Source: Brytella acorum (GTDB taxonomy: Bacteria > Pseudomonadota > Alphaproteobacteria > Acetobacterales > Acetobacteraceae). From it: 64,000 bases of DNA. Location of the stretch: assembly GCF_029309905.1 (NCBI RefSeq), contig NZ_JARBJP010000008.1, positions 46,469-110,468 of the forward strand. Reading direction: 5' to 3'. The position numbers and the translations under genes were made by a program. Of this stretch, positions 38,168-47,482 are shown piece by piece (within the stretch, counting starts at the first letter, position 1; every line of letters starts with the position of its first letter). The notes under the pieces are model-generated. The model searched no databases, was not told where the DNA came from, and worked only from the letters and a program-made list of their open reading frames with translations.

Positions 38168-40111
38168 TCACAATTCCCCGTCCGCCGCTATTTTTTGAGC
38201 CATCCAAGCAGCGGCGCCTCCGAAAACAATCAACCCCAGAACGGTGGACAGCATGATTGGGACCGGAAGGGCCAGAGTGTCGTTCGAGCCTGTAGCGCCA
38301 CTGACCGCGGCGAGACCAACGCCCATGAGGCTTTCGCCCACGATGAAGCCCGATGCGATCATCGTGCCCAGACCGCCCTCGCGGGTCTTGCGGGCGGTCG
38401 TACGCATGACGAGCCATGTCAGTATCGCGCCAAACGCGATGGTGACCGAGACTTCGGGCGGTAGATAAATGCCCATTCCGACGGCAAGGGGCGGGGCAGC
38501 GAGGGCGCGAAGGCGCAGCAGCCGATCAAACACGATGAGGACGAGCCCAAGAACGGCGCCGATCGTGATCATGGCCCAGTCCAGCGTGTGAAGCAGGATG
38601 CCCTGTGCGATGGCCGCCATCAGGGCTGGCTGGGGAGCCGCGAGCGCGCGTGACGGATCCATGTCCGCGCGCGGCATGGCGCCGACGAAACCATAAGCAT
38701 GATATAATATATTGAGCACGGGCGGGATGACGATCGCACCGACGGCGCAGCCAATGAGCAGTGCGATTTCCTGTCGCCAGGGCGTCGCGCCGAGTAGCTG
38801 CCCGGTTTTGAGGTCCTGCAGATTGTCGTTCGAAATGGCTGCCGACGCTGTCAGGGCTGTGAGCACGTAGAGCGCGAACGCCATCGCAATCCGCTGGTTA
38901 TCGGCGGAAAAAGCCTCTGGCAGCCAGTGAAGTTGTTCCAGACCCAGAATGGTGGTGCTGAGAATCACGATGGCAATGATGCTGATGCCTGAAATGGGTG
39001 AGGACGAAGACCCTACGATTCCCGCCATGTAGCCGCATGCGGCCGCGACGAGAAAACCCAGCGCGGCGCAGGCCACGATCCCCAGGAGCACGGCAACGGG
39101 CACGCCGCTGTCATGCGGAACGGCAGGCCAGAGGAACATGGTGAACAGACCGGCCAGAATGGTGATGAGAATGGCGCCCAGCCCGACGATGAGGCCCGGC
39201 GGCAGATCCCGGTCTGTTTCGTCGCCGCTTGCGCGATGCGTGACGGACAGGGCTTCACGAACGCCACGGATCACCGGCCCCAGGAGGGTGAGAAGTGTCC
39301 ATGTGGCGGCGACCGCGATGGTTCCGGCGCCCAGAAAGCGCACCTTATGCAACCATAATCCCGTCGCGAACGCCGACGCCGCGATATGGTCGGGGTTGCC
39401 GGAAAGGGCGGTCAGCCATGGCACGGCAACACCCCAGCCGATCACGACACCCAGCAGCATGGAAAGACCACCACCGATGCCGACGAGATAGCCCGTCCCA
39501 AGGAGTGCGAGGGAGAACGAACCCTGGAAGCGGAAGACGGACCCGCCGATCGCCAGGCTGGTGCCGATACCGTCCGAGATTATGCGCAGGCCACCGCTGA
39601 GAAACGTTACGACCGCGGCGATCACGGTTCCTGCCGTCAGGGCGCGGGCCGATGCGCGATCGCCCTCGGGAGACGATGCGTGCAGGATTTCCGCGCAGGC
39701 GACGCCTTCGGGATAGGGAAGATCGCTCTGCGTCACCAGGGCCCGGCGGAGGGGGATCGTGAACAGCACCCCGGTCATGCCTCCGGCGGCAGAGATCAGG
39801 GCCGTCTGCCAGAAAGGAAAGCTGTGCCAGTAACCGATGATCAGCAAGGCGGGCGCGGCGGCGAAAACGCAGCTGAGCGTGCCAGCCGCAGAAGCCTGGG
39901 TCTGCACCATGTTGTTTTCGAGAATATTGCTGCGACCGAGAGACCGCAGGACCACCATTGAAATGACGGCGGCCGGAATCGACGATGCGAAAGTCAGTCC
40001 GATTTTCAGGCCAAGGTAGATATTGGAGGCGGTGAAAACGAGGGTGATCAGCGCTCCAAGGACGACGCCGCGCCATGAAAGTTCGTGTCCGGCGCGTCCG
40101 TCAGAGGTCAT
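38168..40111 (-). CDS. OPT/YSL-family oligopeptide or metal-chelate transporter
   Basis: The ATG at 40111 (MTSDGRAGHELSWRGVVLGA) is preceded by GGGAG at about 10 nt and is preferred over 40147; 647 residues. Many hydrophobic spans are seen, with OPT hallmarks: NIYLGLKIGLTFASSIPAAV near the start, ENNMVQTQASAAGTL, PYPEGVACAEIL and the central SSSPISGISIIAIVIL. Members import peptides or metal-nicotianamine-like chelates using the proton gradient. It lies 106 bp downstream of the Crp-family gene on the same strand and may be under its control. Substrate unknown. Confidence 0.9.
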   Translation of the reverse strand: MTSDGRAGHELSWRGVVLGALITLVFTASNIYLGLKIGLTFASSIPAAVISMVVLRSLGRSNILENNMVQTQASAAGTLSCVFAAAPALLIIGYWHSFPFWQTALISAAGGMTGVLFTIPLRRALVTQSDLPYPEGVACAEILHASSPEGDRASARALTAGTVIAAVVTFLSGGLRIISDGIGTSLAIGGSVFRFQGSFSLALLGTGYLVGIGGGLSMLLGVVIGWGVAVPWLTALSGNPDHIAASAFATGLWLHKVRFLGAGTIAVAATWTLLTLLGPVIRGVREALSVTHRASGDETDRDLPPGLIVGLGAILITILAGLFTMFLWPAVPHDSGVPVAVLLGIVACAALGFLVAAACGYMAGIVGSSSSPISGISIIAIVILSTTILGLEQLHWLPEAFSADNQRIAMAFALYVLTALTASAAISNDNLQDLKTGQLLGATPWRQEIALLIGCAVGAIVIPPVLNILYHAYGFVGAMPRADMDPSRALAAPQPALMAAIAQGILLHTLDWAMITIGAVLGLVLIVFDRLLRLRALAAPPLAVGMGIYLPPEVSVTIAFGAILTWLVMRTTARKTREGGLGTMIASGFIVGESLMGVGLAAVSGATGSNDTLALPVPIMLSTVLGLIVFGGAAAWMAQKIAADGEL

Positions 40112-40216
40112 GATGTTGCATCTCCCGTTGTTCGTCACATCGCGCAATGAATTCAGCCCATACGACCGCCATGTGTCGGATGCAATGGAGACCGTCTTAA
40201 AGCGCGGATCTGCGGA

Positions 40217-41014
40217 TCACGGCGGGGGAGAAAGCGGCGCAGTCGCGGCGCAGCGTGACCGGATACGCTCAAGGTCCACTTTGATGGTTTTGGGCGTTAT
40301 TCTGCGGATCAGGCCCTCGTGCTCAAGTGCTCGGAACGCACGACTGATGGTTTCGACCGCAGCGCCAATATAATCGGCAATATCGCTTCTTGGCATGGGC
40401 AATGTCAGAAGGTCTTGTGACGCGTCGAACAGTTCATGATGCTGCGTGCATGCAAGAAGAAAAGTCGCGAGAGCGATGGTTGCGTCCGGCAGACTGCGGG
40501 TGACCGTGTTATGCTGGGTTTCGCGCAGGTCGCTCAGGATCTTGATCAGGACATGACTCTGCAAGGCGGGGTGTTCGAGGAAAGTGGCCTTCAGATCGCG
40601 GACAGACAGGCGTGCCACCAGGCAGGCTGTGATTGTCTGGGCGTCGTGGATGTAAAGCCCCTGTTCCTGCATGCCGAACAGGTCTCCCGGCCAATGGAAG
40701 GCAATCACCTGCCTCCGTCCGTCAGCCGTGAGATGTGTGACCCGCACGATTCCTTCGAGGAGAAGAAATACATCACGCGCCTTGTCGCCGGCGTGATAGA
40801 TGGGCACGCCTGCGGTCGGTATGCGCAGGGGTATGCCGATCCGGCTGAGGGAATTGCGGTCCGCTTCGCTCAGCAAAAGACCGTCCTGCGGTCCGGGGCC
40901 ACGAGTTGTCCAGCTATCGGCGACACGCATGCGGAAGGCGTCGGGCGGGATGGCGCTGGACGCCGGGAGAGCGACTTCCGAAACGGTGGAGAGATTTGGG
41001 GAAGCGTTATCCAC
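40217..41014 (-). CDS. Crp/Fnr-family transcriptional regulator
   Basis: A 265-residue protein with GTG start. The cyclic-nucleotide-binding-like fold is marked by AGVPIYHAGDKARDVFLLLE, VTHLTADGRRQVIAFHWPGD and LFGMQEQGLY. The winged helix follows: PMPRSDIADYIGAAVETISR, then AFRALEHEGLI. The N-terminal cysteine cluster of oxygen-sensing FNR is absent, so it does not carry an FNR-type iron-sulfur cluster in that position; the sensed signal is unknown. The gene overlaps the upstream thioredoxin gene by 8 bp, hinting at coordinated redox-related regulation. Confidence 0.9.
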   Translation of the reverse strand: MDNASPNLSTVSEVALPASSAIPPDAFRMRVADSWTTRGPGPQDGLLLSEADRNSLSRIGIPLRIPTAGVPIYHAGDKARDVFLLLEGIVRVTHLTADGRRQVIAFHWPGDLFGMQEQGLYIHDAQTITACLVARLSVRDLKATFLEHPALQSHVLIKILSDLRETQHNTVTRSLPDATIALATFLLACTQHHELFDASQDLLTLPMPRSDIADYIGAAVETISRAFRALEHEGLIRRITPKTIKVDLERIRSRCAATAPLSPPP

Positions 41015-41558
41015 GCTTGCTCCATCCGTCGATCAGATCGATGACAGCCTGGGCAGACATGGCGCGCGCGTTACCCAGCGTGTTGGCGCCGTCGGCGTTG
41101 AGCAGCTTTCCATCTTCCGTAAGGATCAGAACGGTCGGTACTTCGTGGATCGTCACGCCGTAGCGGGATGCGAGATCAAGATTCTGGTTGATTCGACCGA
41201 CATTGACGGGGACGATCACAAAAAGTGATTCCAGCCACTCATTGACTTCCGGAACCTCGAAAATGCCTGCCAGCTTGAGGCAGTCCGGACACCAGTTGCC
41301 TCCGAAATCGAGGAGCACCTTGCGATGCGTTTTCTGGGCCGTGCGAAAGGCTTCCTCGACCTGCTTCGGGGCAAGACCGATATCCGGATAGACATCCGTG
41401 GCCGGCGTGATGCTCCGAGACGGGTCGATATGTGGAACCGGGATCGGCAGAGGCTGGGCCGTTGGCGCGGCGTGGGCATGGCCACCGATCACGGGGCCCG
41501 TCGCAAGGACGGACAGGCTTGCGGCAATGGCGAGAAGCGTGGGGATGCGAAGTTTCAT
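41007..41558 (-). CDS. Exported thioredoxin-fold protein
   Basis: A 183-residue protein with a signal peptide (MKLRIPTLLAIAASLSVLAT...HAHA). The thioredoxin fold carries an unusual redox site WCPDC in VLLDFGGNWCPDCLKLAG, followed by FVIVPVNVGRINQNLDLASR and the cis-proline region IHEVPTVLILTEDGK. It probably acts as a periplasmic thiol reductase or isomerase. The stop overlaps the start of the Crp-family gene by 8 bp, so the two are likely co-transcribed. The partner protein is not known. Confidence 0.88.
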   Translation of the reverse strand: MKLRIPTLLAIAASLSVLATGPVIGGHAHAAPTAQPLPIPVPHIDPSRSITPATDVYPDIGLAPKQVEEAFRTAQKTHRKVLLDFGGNWCPDCLKLAGIFEVPEVNEWLESLFVIVPVNVGRINQNLDLASRYGVTIHEVPTVLILTEDGKLLNADGANTLGNARAMSAQAVIDLIDGWSKRG

Positions 41559-41723
41559 GCTTGGAAGCCTCGATATCGATCCCGGGCGAGTTGATCGGCC
41601 CGGTGAGGAAGTTTATCCCGAAACGGAACAGTTATCACGCCAGGGTTCTGACGTCAGGAAAAACGTTATAGCGAGGCCTGACAGGGATGTCGGTTAAATT
41701 CTACGTATATACTTGGGGGTTCG

Positions 41724-42038
41724 ATGAAATCCACGCAGAACGGGCGTCCTGGAGACGTCAGTATTCGTACGACGCTGCTTCGCACGGCGACGCTGGTGCT
41801 CCTCACCATCGCGTTTGCGGCGGCGGTCCGGTTCGTGCCGATACTCGGTCATCTTGTCCAGAAAACCGCATCGACGCAAATGTGGCAGTCGCTCTACGGG
41901 ATGTTGGGCCTCGAAGGCGGCACGGAACGCGAGCAGCTCATTCTGGTCGGGATCATGATTGTCTGCTTCATCCTCGCGCTGGTCGTGCAAACCGGCTGTA
42001 TTCTGTGCTGGCAGGCATGGCGCGGTCGGAAGGCCTGA
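41724..42038 (+). CDS. Small two-span membrane protein, unknown
   Basis: A 104-residue protein with two hydrophobic segments (TATLVLLTIAFAAAVRFVPI and LILVGIMIVCFILALVVQTG) and a short periplasmic loop between them. The C-terminus is basic (CWQAWRGRKA), suggesting cytoplasmic ends. Cys residues occur near the second span (VQTGCILCW). No family recognised. It stands alone, divergent from the thioredoxin gene. Confidence 0.6.
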   Translation: MKSTQNGRPGDVSIRTTLLRTATLVLLTIAFAAAVRFVPILGHLVQKTASTQMWQSLYGMLGLEGGTEREQLILVGIMIVCFILALVVQTGCILCWQAWRGRKA

Positions 42039-42069
42039 GCGTGGGCGTCTGACTGCCCAGTCGCGACTC

Positions 42070-42462
42070 TCAGCGGCGGTCCCATTTGCGCAGGGCGCTT
42101 GCGGCCAGGGTCAGCCATGCGAGCATCGTGATGGTGCCTCCGATCGGCGCAAGGAACGCGATATCCGGCCCTCTGAGTGCCAGGCTGTAGACCGGGCCGC
42201 AGAAAAGGACGATGCCGAGCGCGAAGCCCAGGGCTGCGATGTGGAATCGTTTTCCGCCCCATAGGCCCAGCAGCAGCAGAACGATCGTGTGCCACATCTG
42301 CATGTCGATCGCGCGGCCGACCATTTCGCGACCATGTACAATAAAGAAGCGTTCGGGAAGATGCGCGTTGAGAGCCGCGATCGCGACCCCGAGACAGCCG
42401 CTCAGGCCTGCAAAAACGATGGCGGCGCGCCAGGGTCTGGAAAAAGGGGGGATATCGGTCAT
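42070..42462 (-). CDS. DUF423 membrane protein
   Basis: The ATG at 42462 gives 130 residues. The DUF423/TMEM256-like layout is clear: four hydrophobic spans with LSGCLGVAIAALNAHLPERF early, DMQMWHTIVLLLLGLWG and GIVLFCGPVYSLALRGPD, ending APIGGTITMLAWLTLAASAL. Family members are small inner-membrane proteins of unknown function. It is divergent from the DUF4142 lipoprotein gene. Confidence 0.87.
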   Translation of the reverse strand: MTDIPPFSRPWRAAIVFAGLSGCLGVAIAALNAHLPERFFIVHGREMVGRAIDMQMWHTIVLLLLGLWGGKRFHIAALGFALGIVLFCGPVYSLALRGPDIAFLAPIGGTITMLAWLTLAASALRKWDRR

Positions 42463-42589
42463 TGCAACTCGGCGACGGAAGAGGAATAGAAGGAGGCAGA
42501 CTTCGGCGGCGTTTTCCAGACCGTCGGGACTCTCGCCGGTTTCGACACTATCCGGCGGATGGATCTGAGAGAAGGAGCGTGTCTGTTTG

Positions 42590-43156
42590 ATGTTGCGTTG
42601 TCGTTTTGCCGTGCTTTCGGCTCTCCCGCTCCTCGCGTTGACGGCGTGCGACCCCTCGGCGCCGAAAGCGCCGCCGCTTCCGCCTCTTTCCAAGGCCGCG
42701 CCGCTCGATACGGCGGATGCCGCTTTCGTGCAGCAGCTCAACGAAGCCGATGTCGTCGTGATCGCGCTGGGCAAGCTGGCTGCGACCAACGCGGCCCGCA
42801 ACGACGTGCATGCGTTGGCCGATACGCTGGTCAAAGACCATACCGCCAATCGCGAGGCGCTGGGCAAGATCGTCAGTCCGCATGACGTGACGCTGACGGA
42901 CGCCCCCATGAACGAGGCCAAGGAAGAGATCGAGGCGCTCTCGAAGCTTCATGGCAGCAGGTTCGATACGGCCTATATAGCCTTTCTGCGCCGCGAGCAC
43001 AGCGAACTGGCCGAAGCGCTGGCGCGCGAACTGGCCCGTTCCGGGAACGGCGATCTCAAGGCGCTGGCGACCGATACGCAGAAGATGATGGCGACGCATG
43101 AGGCTGCCATCAACGCCGTCATGCCCGCCGCCCGCGCGCGTCGTCACAGGCGGTAA
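42590..43156 (+). CDS. DUF4142 lipoprotein
   Basis: The ATG at 42590 gives 188 residues with a lipoprotein leader (LSALPLLALTAC, lipobox Cys at residue 20). The DUF4142 four-helix ferritin-like domain is shown by DAAFVQQLNEADVVVIALGK, DVHALADTLVKDHTANREAL and RFDTAYIAFLRREHSELAEA. It is a periplasm-facing protein of unknown function. It ends 7 bp before the cobalamin adenosyltransferase gene, so both may be in one transcript, although no functional link is evident. Confidence 0.85.
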   Translation: MLRCRFAVLSALPLLALTACDPSAPKAPPLPPLSKAAPLDTADAAFVQQLNEADVVVIALGKLAATNAARNDVHALADTLVKDHTANREALGKIVSPHDVTLTDAPMNEAKEEIEALSKLHGSRFDTAYIAFLRREHSELAEALARELARSGNGDLKALATDTQKMMATHEAAINAVMPAARARRHRR

Positions 43157-43163
43157 GCCTCCC

Positions 43164-43736
43164 ATGTCCTCCAGGCCGGTCGGTCCGGTCCGCATCGACC
43201 GCGTCACGACCCGGGGTGGTGACGGCGGCGAGACGTCGCTGGGCGATGGCAGCCGCGTTGCGAAAAGTCATGCGCGGATCGAGGCGATCGGCGCGGTGGA
43301 CGAACTCAATGCGGTCATCGGGATGGTGCAGTGCGCTCTCCCGTCCTGCGATACCCTGACGCGCATCCAGGGCGCCCTGTTCGACCTGGGCGCGGATCTC
43401 TGTCAGCCCCACGCGCAATCCGATCGCCCGCTTTCCCTTCCGGCCGAGGCGACGACGTGGCTGGACCATGAGACCGAGACCCTGCGCGAAGGCCAGCGTC
43501 CGCTCACCAGCTTCGTCCTGCCGGGGGGAACGCATGGCGCCGCGCTGGCGCATGTCGCCCGGACGGTGGCGCGTCGCGCGGAGCGACGCGTGGTAGCGCT
43601 GGAAGATCCGGTGCTGGCGGATGCCGTGCGCTTTCTCAACCGTCTGTCGGATTATCTGTTCGTGCTGTCCCGGGACGCGAATGACGGCGGTCGCAAAGAT
43701 GTTCTCTGGCAGCCCGGTGCCTGGCGCCTGCCCTGA
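43164..43736 (+). CDS. PduO-type ATP:cob(I)alamin adenosyltransferase
   Basis: The ATG at 43164 gives 190 residues. Family motifs are RVTTRGGDGGETSLGDGSRV (ATP-binding start), ARIEAIGAVDELNAVIGMVQ, FDLGADLCQP, SFVLPGGTHGAALAHVARTV and ARRAERRVVALE, then LNRLSDYLFVLSRDAN. It transfers the adenosyl group of ATP to cob(I)alamin to make coenzyme B12. It converges with panC, with only 5 bp between the stops. Confidence 0.94.
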   Translation: MSSRPVGPVRIDRVTTRGGDGGETSLGDGSRVAKSHARIEAIGAVDELNAVIGMVQCALPSCDTLTRIQGALFDLGADLCQPHAQSDRPLSLPAEATTWLDHETETLREGQRPLTSFVLPGGTHGAALAHVARTVARRAERRVVALEDPVLADAVRFLNRLSDYLFVLSRDANDGGRKDVLWQPGAWRLP

Positions 43737-43741
43737 GACGC

Positions 43742-44590
43742 TCAGGCGACCGGCATGTTGTCGATCAGGCGCACGCCGTCGAGCCATGCAGCCACGAACA
43801 GGCGACAGGGCGTGCTGGCGTCGAGAGCGGGTGCGAGGTTCGCTTCCTGACGGAACGTGGCATATTCGACGGGGTTGAATCCCTCGGCGCCCAGAGCCGC
43901 CCGGAGCCGCGTGCTGCTCTCGTTATCGCCCTGCCGGAAGGACTCCACGGCCGCGCGCATGAGGGCGGGCAGACGGGCGGCGGTGTGCCGCGCTTCCGGA
44001 CTGAGGCGGCGATTGCGTGAGGACATGGCCAGCATGTCACTTTCGCGCTTGATCGGGCACCCTACGATATCGACGGGAATGTTCAGATCGGCCACCACGC
44101 GGCGGATGATCTGGAGTTGCTGGAAATCCTTCTCGCCGAAAAAGGCCCTGTCGGCGCGGCTGATCAGCAGCAGCTTGGTGACCACCGTCGCCACCCCGTC
44201 GAAATGACCGGGCCTGAACGCGCCGCATAATTCCCCGCTCACCCCTTTGACATGTACGGTCGTCGCAAATCCGGCGGGGTACATGACCGTTGCGTCCGGC
44301 ATGAACAGGGCATGCGCGCCCGCGTCGCGAAGGCGCTCCGCGTCCTCGTCCGCCGTCTGAGGGTATTGCGCGAGGTCGTCCGGATTGTCGAACTGGATCG
44401 GGTTGACGAAGATCGAAGCGATCACACGGTCGCAACGGGCCAGCGCCGCTTCCACGAGGGTCAGATGTCCCTCATGCAATGCACCCATCGTCGGCACAAG
44501 TCCTATGGACAGACCTTCAGCCCGCCATTGGGCAACGGTGGCGGTCAGCGTCGAAATGTGACGGGCCATGATCATGGCGGTGTCTGACAT
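43742..44590 (-). CDS. panC: Pantothenate synthetase
   Basis: The ATG at 44590 follows AAGGAGG with about 9-nt spacing and gives 282 residues; longer in-frame extension to 44647 is disfavoured. The HIGH-like motif is LVPTMGALHEGHLTLVEAAL. SIFVNPIQFDNPDDLAQYPQ, KLLLISRADRAFFGEKDFQQ and SDMLAMSSRNRRLS (KMSKS-like) complete the active site. It condenses pantoate and beta-alanine with ATP in coenzyme A biosynthesis. panB and panD are not beside it. Confidence 0.95.
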   Translation of the reverse strand: MSDTAMIMARHISTLTATVAQWRAEGLSIGLVPTMGALHEGHLTLVEAALARCDRVIASIFVNPIQFDNPDDLAQYPQTADEDAERLRDAGAHALFMPDATVMYPAGFATTVHVKGVSGELCGAFRPGHFDGVATVVTKLLLISRADRAFFGEKDFQQLQIIRRVVADLNIPVDIVGCPIKRESDMLAMSSRNRRLSPEARHTAARLPALMRAAVESFRQGDNESSTRLRAALGAEGFNPVEYATFRQEANLAPALDASTPCRLFVAAWLDGVRLIDNMPVA

Positions 44591-44706
44591 GGCGGTCGGC
44601 CTCCTTGCACGCGTTGCCGACATAACGTGCCGACCTGTCATGCGCAATCGGGAGGTTCTGGGAGGCGACCGTAGAAGAGTCGTCGTGCAGCCTTCTTACA
44701 GCGCGC

Positions 44707-45336
44707 TCAGAGAGCCACGCCGTGCCAGCCGATGGTGCCCGGCTGGCTCTGCGCCCGATGGGCGGCGGCTGTCGGCGTGCGCCGCATGGCCGTCAGGAGA
44801 GGCATCAGTTCGCGTTCGACAGCCATGTAGGGTGCGCGCTCCGGCGGAGCCGTCAGGACGACATGGCGCAGGCCGCCAGCCCGATATTCCGCAAGCCGTC
44901 GGGCAATCTCACCCGGCGTTCCCACGAGGGCCGCCGCCGCATTCGCGGGCGTCAGGCCCGCATCGACGATTTCCGCCATGGCCGCCCATGCGGCTTTCGT
45001 CGTGTCCCGCATGACGATGTCGAGGGCCGCCGCACAGCGCGGCGCATCGCCGCCGAGTTGCGAAGGCAGGATATTGTCGACCCAGAAGAGCGTTTCGGCG
45101 GGCGTCCCATCGGCTCCCAATCGCATCAGCCGCTCGTCCTCGCGCAGATAAACGCACAGGCGCGGGTTCGCGGCGCGGATACGACGCGCCGCCATGGCGT
45201 GATCGACGGCTATGGCGTGCCCTGTCGGGAGAAGGGCGGCATAACCGAGACGCTCGTCTTCCCGGAGGCCGGTCATGTTCCATACGAGGTTGAGCGTCCG
45301 GGCGGACGAGGCGGGATCGAAAGGCGTCATAAACAT
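44707..45336 (-). CDS. Short luciferase-like monooxygenase-family protein
   Basis: The ATG at 45336 (MFMTPFDPASSARTLNLVWN) has AGGA 9 nt upstream and gives 209 residues. The C-terminal half, AALVGTPGEIARRLAEYRAG followed by GLRHVVLTAPPERA, is typical of flavin-dependent luciferase-like (LLM) oxidoreductases, and IRAANPRLCVYLREDE fits an inner segment. LLM enzymes are usually about 300-380 residues with an N-terminal flavin-binding half that is absent here. The frame is intact, so it is either a shortened paralogue or a 5'-truncated relic. The call to family is moderate. Confidence 0.55.
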   Translation of the reverse strand: MFMTPFDPASSARTLNLVWNMTGLREDERLGYAALLPTGHAIAVDHAMAARRIRAANPRLCVYLREDERLMRLGADGTPAETLFWVDNILPSQLGGDAPRCAAALDIVMRDTTKAAWAAMAEIVDAGLTPANAAAALVGTPGEIARRLAEYRAGGLRHVVLTAPPERAPYMAVERELMPLLTAMRRTPTAAAHRAQSQPGTIGWHGVAL

Positions 45337-45443
45337 AGTCGTGTCATTCCTGGTCCGCTCTCCCCGCGGGGCAAGCGGTGCATGCGTGACGGATGGCATG
45401 GATTTTTCGTGTCCACGCATCGTCAGCGCTATATAAGGCGCCC

Positions 45444-46226
45444 ATGACCATCCGGTTTCACAAGATGCAAGGGCTCGGAAACGACTTCGTCGTCATAGAC
45501 GCGCGGAATCAGGCTTTCAGCCCATTGTTAAATATTATTGTCAGCCTCTGCGACCGTCGTCTGGGTGTTGGCTGCGACCAGTTCGTGCTGCTCGAAGCCC
45601 CCGATCGACCCGGCGCGGACGTCAAAGTCCGTTTCTTCAATCCGGACGGCTCGGAAGCCGGTGCCTGCGGCAACGCCTCGCGCTGTGTCGTGGCGCTGCT
45701 GGGCAGCGCGCCCGTGCTCCAGACGGCGGCGGGGCTCCTGCCCAGCTTTGAAAATGCGCATGGCGTTCCCGGAGTCGATATGGGCGCGCCACGGCTGGAA
45801 TGGCAGGACGTGCCGCTGGCCCGGCCCTGCGATACATTGCGGCTGCCGCTCGCTGGCGAACCGGCAGCCTGTTCGATGGGTAATCCGCATGCGACGTTTT
45901 TTGACGGGATCGGCGATGCGGCGACGCGTGGCCCCGCGCTGGAGCGGGATTCTCTTTTCCCCGAGCGCGCCAATATCGGCTTTGCGCAGGTCATGGCGCG
46001 CGGCGCCTTGCGTCTGCGTGTCTGGGAGCGAGGGGCGGGGCTGACACCGGCCTGCGGCTCGGGCGCGTGCGCGGCGGTGGTCAACGGCGTGCGGCGTGGT
46101 CTGCTCGATCGCTCCTGTCGCGTGGACATGGACGGGGGCACTCTCGACATCGTGTGGCGCGAGGACGGCCATGTGCTGATGGCTGGTCCGGCGACCCATG
46201 TGTTTGAAGGGTTCTGGCCGGTATGA
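45444..46226 (+). CDS. dapF: Diaminopimelate epimerase
   Basis: The ATG at 45444 ([20 protein letters not shown]) gives 260 residues. Both catalytic cysteines are in place: [18 protein letters not shown] and [24 protein letters not shown] and [17 protein letters not shown] are also conserved. It interconverts LL- and meso-diaminopimelate for lysine and peptidoglycan. It heads the dapF-mtaB-ftsY block common in alphaproteobacteria; its stop overlaps mtaB as ATGA (46223-46226). Confidence 0.96.
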   Translation: MTIRFHKMQGLGNDFVVIDARNQAFSPLLNIIVSLCDRRLGVGCDQFVLLEAPDRPGADVKVRFFNPDGSEAGACGNASRCVVALLGSAPVLQTAAGLLPSFENAHGVPGVDMGAPRLEWQDVPLARPCDTLRLPLAGEPAACSMGNPHATFFDGIGDAATRGPALERDSLFPERANIGFAQVMARGALRLRVWERGAGLTPACGSGACAAVVNGVRRGLLDRSCRVDMDGGTLDIVWREDGHVLMAGPATHVFEGFWPV

Positions 46227-47482
46227 GCGGCGCGGACGTTCTCACCTTCGGCTGCCGTCTCAATCTGCATGAAAGCGAGGCGATCGCGGCACAGACGCGT
46301 CATCTGGATGATGTCGTGATCGTCAATACCTGCGCGGTGACGGCCAGCGCCGAGCGGCAGGCCCGGCAGGCCGTGCGGCGCGCGCATCGCGAACGGCCCG
46401 ACGCGCGGATCGTGGTCACGGGATGCGCCGCACAGGTCGCGCCGGAGAAGTGGCTCGCGCTGCCCGGCGTTTCCCGTATCGTCGGCAACGTCGAAAAAAC
46501 CAAGGCCGCCATCTGGAAAGCCGACGCTCTCGATGCGCCGCCGCGACCGGTGCCCGACATCATGACCGCGCCCGTCCCGGCGACGCCGGTGGTGGAAGCC
46601 GGCGGTCATGTGCGGGCGCTGCTCCAGGTCCAGCAGGGCTGCGATCATCGCTGCACGTTCTGCATCATTCCGTTCGGACGCGGGCCGTCCCGCTCGGTGG
46701 GGGTGGCGGACGTGGTCGGACGTGCCCGCGTGCTCGTGGAAGCCGGGCATCGCGAGATCGTCCTTACGGGCGTGGACATCGCGTCTTGGGGGCAGGATCT
46801 CGACGGCAGGCCCACGCTGGGCGTGCTGTGTCGCGCGGTGCTCGACGGCGTGCCGGATCTGGCGCGACTGCGTCTGTCCTCGCTCGATCCGGCGGCGTTC
46901 GATGAGGAACTCTGGCGGGTTCTGGCGGAAGAGCCGCGTTTCGCGCCGCATCTCCATCTGTCGCTTCAGGCCGCGAACGATCTCGTGCTCAAGCGGATGA
47001 AACGCCGTCACAGCCGGGCGCAGGCTGGCGCGCTGATCGAGCGTGCGCGAAGCCTGCGTCCCGAACTGGGGGTCGGGGCCGATCTGATCGCCGGATTCCC
47101 CACGGAAACCGACGAGCAGGCGCAGGACACGCTCGATTTCGTGCGGGACCATCGCATCGCCTATCTCCATGTCTTTCCCTATAGCGAGCGTCCCGGCACA
47201 CCGGCCGCTCGCATGCCCGCCGTGCCGAACGCCCTGCGTCAGCAGCGCGCCGCCGCGTTGCGTGAAGCCGGTCTGGCCAACCGGACGCTCTTCTGGCAAG
47301 GGCTGGTCGACCAGGGGCTGATCGGCGAAACGCTCGACGTTCTCATGGAAGGGCCGGAGCGGGGACATTCCGCGCAATTCGCCGCCATTCGCCTGACAGG
47401 GACCCGCGCGCAACGCGGCGAGCGCCTGATTGTGCGGGCCGTGGCTCTTGACCCTGACGCCGTTGTCGCGAGGATGACCTGA
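46223..47482 (+). CDS. mtaB: tRNA t6A37 methylthiotransferase
   Basis: A 419-residue radical SAM protein. The N-terminal UPF0004 domain has its three cluster cysteines ([32 protein letters not shown]). The radical SAM site is [20 protein letters not shown]. The central TIM barrel shows [18 protein letters not shown] and [20 protein letters not shown], followed by a shortened TRAM-like end. It converts t6A37 to ms2t6A37 in tRNA. It overlaps dapF by 4 bp and abuts ftsY (no gap after the TGA). Confidence 0.94.
   Translation: MSGADVLTFGCRLNLHESEAIAAQTRHLDDVVIVNTCAVTASAERQARQAVRRAHRERPDARIVVTGCAAQVAPEKWLALPGVSRIVGNVEKTKAAIWKADALDAPPRPVPDIMTAPVPATPVVEAGGHVRALLQVQQGCDHRCTFCIIPFGRGPSRSVGVADVVGRARVLVEAGHREIVLTGVDIASWGQDLDGRPTLGVLCRAVLDGVPDLARLRLSSLDPAAFDEELWRVLAEEPRFAPHLHLSLQAANDLVLKRMKRRHSRAQAGALIERARSLRPELGVGADLIAGFPTETDEQAQDTLDFVRDHRIAYLHVFPYSERPGTPAARMPAVPNALRQQRAAALREAGLANRTLFWQGLVDQGLIGETLDVLMEGPERGHSAQFAAIRLTGTRAQRGERLIVRAVALDPDAVVARMT

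Noticed and set aside
45509..47413. A 634-codon open frame antisense to dapF and mtaB
   Set aside because: Both sense genes have intact catalytic motifs; the antisense frame is low in meaningful motifs and is explained by high GC.
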